Positions 58,311 through 64,000 of a DNA stretch of 64,000 nt are shown piece after piece. The notes under the pieces were generated by a model. It ran no database searches. It was not told the origin of the DNA and was given only the letters and a program-made list of their open reading frames with translations. Positions within the stretch are counted from its first letter, which is position 1; each line of letters begins with the position of its first letter. The DNA comes from Pseudoduganella armeniaca (GTDB taxonomy: Bacteria; Pseudomonadota; Gammaproteobacteria; Burkholderiales; Burkholderiaceae_D): assembly GCF_003028855.1 (NCBI RefSeq), contig NZ_CP028324.1:5890001-5954000 (forward strand), written 5' to 3'. Made by a program: the position numbers and the translations under genes.

Positions 58311-59393
58311 TCACAGATGGCGCAGCGGGTGCGCGTGCGCCGGCCAGGGCGGTTCGAAGAAGCGCGCCACCATGTCCTCCGTCACGTCCGCCAGCGCCGG
58401 CGGATTCCAGCGCGGCGCGTTGTCCTTGTCGATGACGAGCGCGCGCACGCCCTCCAGCACCTCGCCGTGCTCGAACGTGCGGCGCACCAGGTTGCGCTCC
58501 AGGCGCAGGCAATCCGCCACGTCCAGCGCCGCGCCGCGCTTGAGCAGCTCGAACGTCACGCACATCATCAGCGGCGAGCGCTGTTCCATCGCCCGCAGCG
58601 CCTGCCGCGCGAACGAGGCGTCGTCGCCGCGCAGCGAAGCCATGATCGCCGCCACCGAATCGTGGCCGAAATGGCGGTCGATCAGCGCGCGCTGCGCCGC
58701 CAGTTCGCTCTCCCCCGCGCCCGCGCGCAACGGCCGGGCAAACGTGGCCACCGCCTCGCGCAGGCCGCCGCCGGCCGTGGAGTCGATCAGGTCGGACAAC
58801 GCGGCCAGCTCGGCCTGCGGCACGAAGTGGTCAGCCAGGCCCAGGTACAGCGCGTCGGCCGCGCCCACCGTCAGCCCCGTCAGCCCGAGGTAGAAGCCCA
58901 GGCGGCCCGGCGCCCGCGACAAGAAATGGCTGCCGCCCACGTCCGGGAACAGGCCGATATTCACCTCGGGCATCGCCATTTTCGTGCCCTCGGTAACGAT
59001 GCGCACGCCGCAGCGCGGGCCACCCTGGGCAATGCCCATGCCGCCGCCCATGACGACACCGTCCATCAGCGCGATGTACGGCTTCGGGTAGAAATGGATC
59101 AGGTGATTGAGCGCGTACTCTTCCGTAAAGAAATCTTCCAGCAAAGCACTGCCGCCCTGCGGGGTGGCATGACCCGCTTCATGGAAGAAGCGGATGTCGC
59201 CGCCGGCGCACAGCGCCTTGGCGCTGCTGCTGCGCACGACCACGGCGGCCACGGCGGGATCGTCGCGCCAGCGCAGCAGCGCCGCCGTCATTGCACGCAC
59301 CATGTCGAGCGACAAGGAATTAAGGGCCTTGGGACGATCGAGCGTGATGAAACCGGTACCGTTACCGACGCGGGTGTGGACGTGTTCGCTCAT
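58311..59393 (-). CDS. Enoyl-CoA hydratase/isomerase family, 3-hydroxyisobutyryl-CoA hydrolase-like
   Basis: 360 residues, longer than plain hydratases. The pattern FITLDRPKALNSLSLDMV, KALCAGGDIRFFHE, MDGVVMGGGMGIAQGG and MPEVNIGLFPDVGGSHFLSR is that of HIBCH-type enzymes, which act in valine breakdown. The amidohydrolase gene follows. Confidence 0.88.
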   Translation of the reverse strand: MSEHVHTRVGNGTGFITLDRPKALNSLSLDMVRAMTAALLRWRDDPAVAAVVVRSSSAKALCAGGDIRFFHEAGHATPQGGSALLEDFFTEEYALNHLIHFYPKPYIALMDGVVMGGGMGIAQGGPRCGVRIVTEGTKMAMPEVNIGLFPDVGGSHFLSRAPGRLGFYLGLTGLTVGAADALYLGLADHFVPQAELAALSDLIDSTAGGGLREAVATFARPLRAGAGESELAAQRALIDRHFGHDSVAAIMASLRGDDASFARQALRAMEQRSPLMMCVTFELLKRGAALDVADCLRLERNLVRRTFEHGEVLEGVRALVIDKDNAPRWNPPALADVTEDMVARFFEPPWPAHAHPLRHL

Positions 59394-59556
59394 GGCAGCA
59401 GGAATAGTGAAAGGAAACCTATTCTAGCGCGGTGCCGGGCGAATATTGTGTTGAAAGAAGGAAGCGAAACAGCGTCCCGTTGCCCGCTACGGCCGGGCCC
59501 GTGTCCCACCCCGGGGTCAGTCACCGAAATGGGACACGAGCTCGGCCGTGCGATGA

Positions 59557-60738
59557 TTACACGCGTTCGACGGCCAGCGCGATACCCTGGCCGCCGCCGA
59601 TGCACAGCGAAACGACCGCGCGGCGTTCGTTGGTGCGGCGCAGCGCATGGGCGACCTTGGTCAGCAGCACCGCGCCGGTGGCGCCGATCGGGTGGCCGTG
59701 GGCGATGGCGCCGCCGTCGACGTTGAAGCGCTCCGGTGCGATGCCCAGTTCGTCACGCACCACCAGGCCGACGGCCGCGAACGCCTCGTTGACTTCGAAG
59801 CGGTCGATGTCCTGCACCTGCCATTGTGCCTGGGCCAGCGCCAGCTTGATCGCGGGCACGGGGCCGAAGCCGAACAGGCCCGGTTCGACCGCGGCCACGC
59901 CGATGCCCCGGATCACCAGCTGCGGCTGCAGTCCCAGCTCGGTCGCCGTGGCGTGCGAGCTGACGATCATGGCGGCGGCGCCCGCATTCAGGCCGGGTGC
60001 GTTGCCGGCCGTGATGGTGCCGTCCTTGCGGAACGCCGGGCGCAATTTCGCCAGGCCTGCCTCCGTGGTGTCCGGGCGGTTGGCTTCGTCCTTGGCGAAC
60101 ACGGTCTCGCCCTTGCGGCTCGTGATCGTGACCGGCACGATCTCGCCGTCGAACCAGCCGGCCGCCTGGGCCGCCGCGAAGCGCTGCTGGCTGGCGGCGG
60201 CGAAGCGGTCCTGCGCCTCGCGCGACACCTCGTATTTCGCCACCAGGTCTTCCGTATGCCAGCCGGAATGCTGGTCGGAGAAGGCGTCGTTCAAGCCGTC
60301 GCGCAGCAGCGCGTCCAGCGCCTGCGCGTGGCCCATCCGCGCGCCATGGCGCAGCGACGGCATCAGGTACGGCGCCAGGTCCATGTTCTCCACGCCGCCG
60401 GCGATCACCACCCGGGACAGGCCGGCGCGGATCTGCGCATAGGCCGTCACCACCGCCTGGGCGCCGGAACCGCACACGCGGTTCACCGTATGCGCCGGCA
60501 CCGCCACGGGCAGGCCGCCGTGGACGGCCACCTGGCGCGCGACGTTCATGCCGTTACCAGCCTGCAGCACATTGCCCATTACCACTTCGTCAATGCGCTC
60601 CGGCGCCAGGCCGGTGCGTTCCAGCAGCGCCTTAACGACGTGCGCGCCCAGCGCGGCCGCAGGAGTGTCCTTCAACGTGCCGGCAAAGGCACCGATCGGT
60701 GTACGCAGCGCGGAACTGATGACGATTTCATCTTTCAC
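59557..60738 (-). CDS. Acetyl-CoA C-acetyltransferase
   Basis: 393 residues. Active Cys in VNRVCGSGAQAV, then GGVENMDLAPYLM and the C-terminal GHPIGATGAVLL and CIGGGQGIALAVERV. It is distinct from the operon thiolase at 18311-19507 and belongs with the biosynthetic/AtoB-type acetyl-CoA acetyltransferases. Convergence with branched-chain or acetoacetyl-CoA metabolism is suggested by the adjacent HIBCH-like gene (163 bases away). Confidence 0.92.
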   Translation of the reverse strand: MKDEIVISSALRTPIGAFAGTLKDTPAAALGAHVVKALLERTGLAPERIDEVVMGNVLQAGNGMNVARQVAVHGGLPVAVPAHTVNRVCGSGAQAVVTAYAQIRAGLSRVVIAGGVENMDLAPYLMPSLRHGARMGHAQALDALLRDGLNDAFSDQHSGWHTEDLVAKYEVSREAQDRFAAASQQRFAAAQAAGWFDGEIVPVTITSRKGETVFAKDEANRPDTTEAGLAKLRPAFRKDGTITAGNAPGLNAGAAAMIVSSHATATELGLQPQLVIRGIGVAAVEPGLFGFGPVPAIKLALAQAQWQVQDIDRFEVNEAFAAVGLVVRDELGIAPERFNVDGGAIAHGHPIGATGAVLLTKVAHALRRTNERRAVVSLCIGGGQGIALAVERV

Positions 60739-60783
60739 GAGGCTCTCCTAAAAGGTTGGAACAGTGGGCTAACATGCGCGGGA

Positions 60784-61713
60784 TCAGCCGCGCGCTGGTC
60801 CCAGAAAATCCGCCACGATACCCACCACGCCCGGGTCCTTGAGCAAGCGACGATGGCCCAGGCCGCTGGTGGTATGCAGTCGCGGGTTGGGCAGATGATT
60901 GACGAGCGTTTGTGCCGCCGCGGGCGGCACCGTTGTGTCCTCCAAGTCGTGCACCACGAGGGTCGGCACGGCGATGCGCGGCGCCAGGTAGGTTGCCGCG
61001 ATCGTCTCGAACGGCACGCGTTCGCGCGCCTCGATATGGGCGATGGTGTCGGCCAGCACGCGGTCGGACAGCCGCAATGCCTTGCCCATCGCGTGCGTTT
61101 CGTCCGTCAGCGAGACGGGCGCCGAGATCAGGACCAGCTTGTCGACCGCCAGTCCCTCCACCACCGCGTGGGAAATGGCCGCCCCGCCCATCGAATGGCC
61201 GACCAGCGCGTGCAGCGGCCCGAGGCGCGCGCCGACAAACCGCAGCGCGCGCGAGAACTGCTGCAGGTTGCCGGTCCAGCCGGCGCTGCGGCCGTGGCCC
61301 GGCTGGTCCATTAGGATCACCGCCCAGCCGGCCGCGCTGAGCGCTTCACCGACTTTGGCCAGTTGCAAGCCGTAGCCGGCCCAGCCATGCGTCAGCAGCA
61401 CCCGTGGCGCGTGCGCCGCCGCTGGATAGTGGTACAGCGTAACGGAGGCGTCCTCGAAGGGCAGCTGTTCGACGCGCACGCCCGGCGGCACCTTGGCGCC
61501 GCGGGTCGAGCGCTTGGTCGGCAGCGGCGTGCGGAACAGCAGCGCCGCCATCCTGACCGCCGTGCCGGGCGCAACCCATTGGGTCACGCCCAGCGCGAGC
61601 TGCAGCAGCTTGAGCACCAGGTTGCCGGACGGCTTTTTCGCCGCCCGCTTCACGGCAGGACCCGCCTCGCTACCGCCGGCGGCGGGTGCGGGGTCATTCG
61701 TATTGGTATGCAT
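60784..61713 (-). CDS. Alpha/beta hydrolase, paralogue of 61954-62898
   Basis: 309 residues. Oxyanion HGWAGYG, nucleophile GHSMGG, acid in VVHDLEDTTVP and His in TSGLGHRRLL. A basic/Ala-rich N-terminal 40 residues precede the domain. It shares LVLI-APVSL, VP-LVVHD and TSGLGH with the other hydrolase flanking the rubredoxin gene, indicating duplication. Confidence 0.87.
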   Translation of the reverse strand: MHTNTNDPAPAAGGSEAGPAVKRAAKKPSGNLVLKLLQLALGVTQWVAPGTAVRMAALLFRTPLPTKRSTRGAKVPPGVRVEQLPFEDASVTLYHYPAAAHAPRVLLTHGWAGYGLQLAKVGEALSAAGWAVILMDQPGHGRSAGWTGNLQQFSRALRFVGARLGPLHALVGHSMGGAAISHAVVEGLAVDKLVLISAPVSLTDETHAMGKALRLSDRVLADTIAHIEARERVPFETIAATYLAPRIAVPTLVVHDLEDTTVPPAAAQTLVNHLPNPRLHTTSGLGHRRLLKDPGVVGIVADFLGPARG

Positions 61714-61775
61714 GGTCCTGCCTCCCTGTCAGGCTGCCATCAGGTCACGGCCGCTGCCGGTATGGATCCGGCAGC

Positions 61776-61961
61776 TCAGAATTCCACCATCGTGAAATCC
61801 TCTTTCTTGACGCCGCATTCCGGGCAGGTCCAGCTGTCCGGAATGTCGTCCCAGCGGGTCCCCGGGGCCAGGCCATCCTCGGGTGAACCTTCCTTTTCGG
61901 AATAGATCCAGCCGCACACCAGGCACATCAGGGTTTTGTATTCAGCTACAGTTTCAGTCAT
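61776..61961 (-). CDS. Rubredoxin
   Basis: 61 residues with the two Cys pairs CLVCGW and CPECGV and the conserved Asp-Pro/Gly patterns GLAPGTRWDDIPDSW. It carries one Fe(Cys)4 centre for one-electron transfer. Its start overlaps the stop of the upstream hydrolase by 8 bases, so it is co-translated with it; the desaturase gene lies one gene further upstream. Confidence 0.95.
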   Translation of the reverse strand: MTETVAEYKTLMCLVCGWIYSEKEGSPEDGLAPGTRWDDIPDSWTCPECGVKKEDFTMVEF

Positions 61962-62898
61962 TGCCAGATTCCAGTTTGGTTGAGGTCAGTCGGGCGTCGC
62001 CGACGAAGCGGGTGATCAGTTCCTTGACCGGGGCGGCCGACAGGATGCGGCTGTGCCCCAGCCCGGAAGTCTGCTCCAGGCGCACGTTCTTCAGGCTGCG
62101 CAGCAGCCGCTGCGCCTCGGTCAGCGGCACCACGGGATCGAGTTCGTCGTGCACCACCAGGACGGGAACGTCCATCGCCGCGCCCAGCACGCTGATGTCC
62201 CAGTGGCTGACCGGCACGCCGTTCTGCACCAGCAGGCGGTCGTAGATCCGGTCCGTCACCGTGCGCGGCAACTGCTGCTGGTGGCTGTTGGCCCAGCGTT
62301 CCAGCACCGTGGACAGCGACACCGGCGCCGCGATCAGCACCAGCCGCTGCACGGCCCGGGCGTGCTCCGGGCTGGCCTTGGCGACGGCCGCCACCGAGGC
62401 GATCGATCCGAGCGAGTGGCCGATGATGACCTGCACGTTGCCCAGCGACTTGATGGCGGCGCCGACAGCGGCCACGAAGCGCGTCATCGTGGTCTTGTTG
62501 CCGGCCGATTCGCCATGCGCCGGCGCGTCGAACGCCGCCACCTGGAAGCCGAGCGCCAGCAGCGGCTTGACGAAGCCGATCATGCTGCTGCTGTCGGAAC
62601 CCCAGCCGTGCACCAGCAGCACGGTGGGGCCGTCGTTCTTCCACAGGTAGCCGCGCCGCACGTCGTCGTTGCCGGCGATGTCGAAGGTCTGCGCGCCCAG
62701 CGGCATGCGGAACTCGGTGCGCCCGCCTTTCGAACGCGAGCGTCCGAACGCGTCGGCCGCGATCCGGCCCGCCAGCTTGGGCGCGAGCCGCCCGCCCAGC
62801 CGGTAGCCGGCCTGGGCCAGCAGGGCGCCGATGCCGGGCGCCGGAGGTGCCGCAGGCTGTTGCGACAGCCGCGGCGAGGGTGAAGTGATGTCAGTCAT
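61954..62898 (-). CDS. Alpha/beta hydrolase, paralogue of 60784-61713
   Basis: 314 residues. Oxyanion VHGWGSDSSSM, nucleophile GHSLGSIA, acid in VVHDELDPVVP and His in TSGLGHSRIL. The N-terminal part is Gly/Ala/Arg-rich and may associate with membranes. It follows the desaturase gene by 55 bases and overlaps the rubredoxin gene, suggesting a lipid-linked ester substrate. Confidence 0.87.
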   Translation of the reverse strand: MTDITSPSPRLSQQPAAPPAPGIGALLAQAGYRLGGRLAPKLAGRIAADAFGRSRSKGGRTEFRMPLGAQTFDIAGNDDVRRGYLWKNDGPTVLLVHGWGSDSSSMIGFVKPLLALGFQVAAFDAPAHGESAGNKTTMTRFVAAVGAAIKSLGNVQVIIGHSLGSIASVAAVAKASPEHARAVQRLVLIAAPVSLSTVLERWANSHQQQLPRTVTDRIYDRLLVQNGVPVSHWDISVLGAAMDVPVLVVHDELDPVVPLTEAQRLLRSLKNVRLEQTSGLGHSRILSAAPVKELITRFVGDARLTSTKLESGND

Positions 62899-62953
62899 AG
62901 CGTCAGGTCCTGCGGTTGCCCGGCACGTTTAAGGATCAAGTATTTGGCATGGA

Positions 62954-64000
62954 TCAGGTATTCGGCACGGAGGAAGTGGTGCCTGGCACGACCGCGCGCC
63001 GCTCCGCCGAATCCGTGTAGTAGCCCGAATCGAGATCGTAGAAGTGGCAGTTGCGGATGACCCACCACAAATCGCCGAAGCTGAAGTTCTTTTCCCGGAT
63101 CATCCCTGGATACGCCTGCTTCAACGCGATCTGCGCCTTCTGCAGGTTATAGAACGGCACCACCGGCGCCACGTGGTGGGCGGTGTGGATGGTGATGTTG
63201 TGGGTCAGGAACAGCAGCCATTGCGGATAGCGGTAGTCCGTCGTCACCAGCATGCGGCTGGCGTTGGTGCTCCAGTGCTCCGACGTCAGGAACGGGATGT
63301 CGGCCGACGTGTGGTGCATCAGGGTCGTCATGCTGAACCACGTGTGGATCGCGATCCACGGCAGGAAGAACAGCAGGAAGAAGCCCATCAGGCCCGTAAA
63401 GTAGATCAGCGCGCCGAAGTACACGATCGAGGCCAGCACCACGAACGCGATCGAACGCCGCACGTCGCTGCGCATGTCCTTCTTCGGGAAGAAGCTGGGG
63501 CGGAAGCCCGACACGATCCAGTAATTGATCGTACCGGCCCAGAACAGCCACGTGCGCGTGCCCATGTAGACGAAGCGCTGGCCGAGCGACATGCGCTTGT
63601 ACATCTCGCGCGGGATCGGGCGCCAGTCGGTATCCATCTCCAGGCTGTTGGTGTGGAAGTGGTGCAGGTTGTGCACGTGCTTCCACGAATAGAACGGATA
63701 CAACAGCGGCAGCAGCGACAGGTGGCCGATGACGATGTTCAGCGTCTTGTTGCGCGAGAAGGAGTTGTGCCCGCAGTCGTGGGCGATGCAATGCAGCCCC
63801 CAGCCGCCCAACCCGGCGATGACGTACAGGGGCAGGTAGAAGCCCCAGTGCGGCGCATAGGCGACGCCGACGATGGCGCCGATGTACAGCGCATAGCTGA
63901 CGAAGAAGCCCAGCAGGCCGCGCCAGACGCGCGGTTCGAAATACGCTTTCGGAATCGCTTCGGCCAGGCGTTCGCCTTCGAGCGTCTTGCTCTTGTCCAG
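62954..64000 (-). CDS. Membrane fatty acid desaturase, 5' end outside the window
   Basis: The open frame runs to the window edge, so the start is beyond 64000; 348 residues are visible. Histidine boxes HDCGH, HNLHHFH and HTAHHV mark a diiron delta-12/omega-3 type desaturase. Hydrophobic segments lie on both sides of the boxes. It heads a unit with hydrolase, rubredoxin and hydrolase genes on the same strand. Confidence 0.9.
   Translation of the reverse strand: MDKSKTLEGERLAEAIPKAYFEPRVWRGLLGFFVSYALYIGAIVGVAYAPHWGFYLPLYVIAGLGGWGLHCIAHDCGHNSFSRNKTLNIVIGHLSLLPLLYPFYSWKHVHNLHHFHTNSLEMDTDWRPIPREMYKRMSLGQRFVYMGTRTWLFWAGTINYWIVSGFRPSFFPKKDMRSDVRRSIAFVVLASIVYFGALIYFTGLMGFFLLFFLPWIAIHTWFSMTTLMHHTSADIPFLTSEHWSTNASRMLVTTDYRYPQWLLFLTHNITIHTAHHVAPVVPFYNLQKAQIALKQAYPGMIREKNFSFGDLWWVIRNCHFYDLDSGYYTDSAERRAVVPGTTSSVPNT

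Overview
The window is about 64 kb of high-GC DNA carrying close to 60 protein genes. It most likely comes from a betaproteobacterium of the Oxalobacteraceae (Massilia, Duganella, Pseudoduganella or a relative). The grounds are the block fmdB-DUF502-aspS-nudB next to an endonuclease/phosphatase-family gene and clsB, adjacent ptsN-hprK with rapZ nearby, a PEP-CTERM protein, the ubiE-tim44-ubiJ-ubiB block, and many palindromic intergenic repeats built on GGGxCAGxCCC or GACAGGCAC. I see no tRNA, rRNA, CRISPR array or complete insertion sequence.

Layout. 78-4934 (+): signalling genes, namely a CheY-like receiver, a soluble chemoreceptor, a second receiver, and an RsbQ/KAI2-like hydrolase translationally coupled to a PAS-histidine kinase-receiver-Hpt hybrid. 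4951-12142 (-): an eight-gene operon headed by a GntR/UTRA regulator, with an AprA-like flavoprotein, a ferredoxin, a periplasmic binding protein, ABC permease and ATPase, a HEAT-repeat protein and a DUF971 protein. Its gene order recalls the asfABC arylsulfonate-desulfonation genes. 12318-13202: a DUF155/RMD1 protein. 13415-17297 (-): a clearly AT-richer three-gene cassette (N6-adenine methyltransferase with a specificity-like tail, P-loop ATPase with zinc ribbon and HhH-like tail, HEPN-type protein). This is the best candidate for an undescribed defence-type system. 17450-24412 (-): a TetR-headed fatty acid beta-oxidation operon. 24642-31423 (-): hslR, clsB, an endonuclease/phosphatase-family gene, nudB, aspS, DUF502 and fmdB, with a PEP-CTERM gene on the other strand. 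31606-36336 (-): methyltransferase, ubiB, ubiJ, Tim44-like gene and ubiE.

36874-42516: a divergent LacI-controlled cluster (TonB-dependent receptor, FMN monooxygenase, sulfonate-type binding protein), a second organosulfur-scavenging locus. 42607-49956: DUF971, HIT, a very long FAD/Fe-S oxidoreductase, a YqaA-type membrane protein and ilvA. 50125-57219: queF, ptsN and hprK, then a 4 x 200-bp tandem repeat, a fatty acid desaturase and a Na+/H+ antiporter, then rapZ. 57254-64000 (-): amidohydrolase, enoyl-CoA hydratase/HIBYL-CoA hydrolase, acetyl-CoA acetyltransferase, two related alpha/beta hydrolases flanking a rubredoxin, and a second desaturase running off the end.

Two genes (the FAD/Fe-S oxidoreductase and ilvA) each carry a single-base loss in a G/C run, and a third (the antiporter) may. 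The pattern looks more like homopolymer under-calling in the assembly than real gene decay. Gene starts were chosen by Shine-Dalgarno position, overlap with the upstream gene and family N-termini, and several remain ambiguous as noted.
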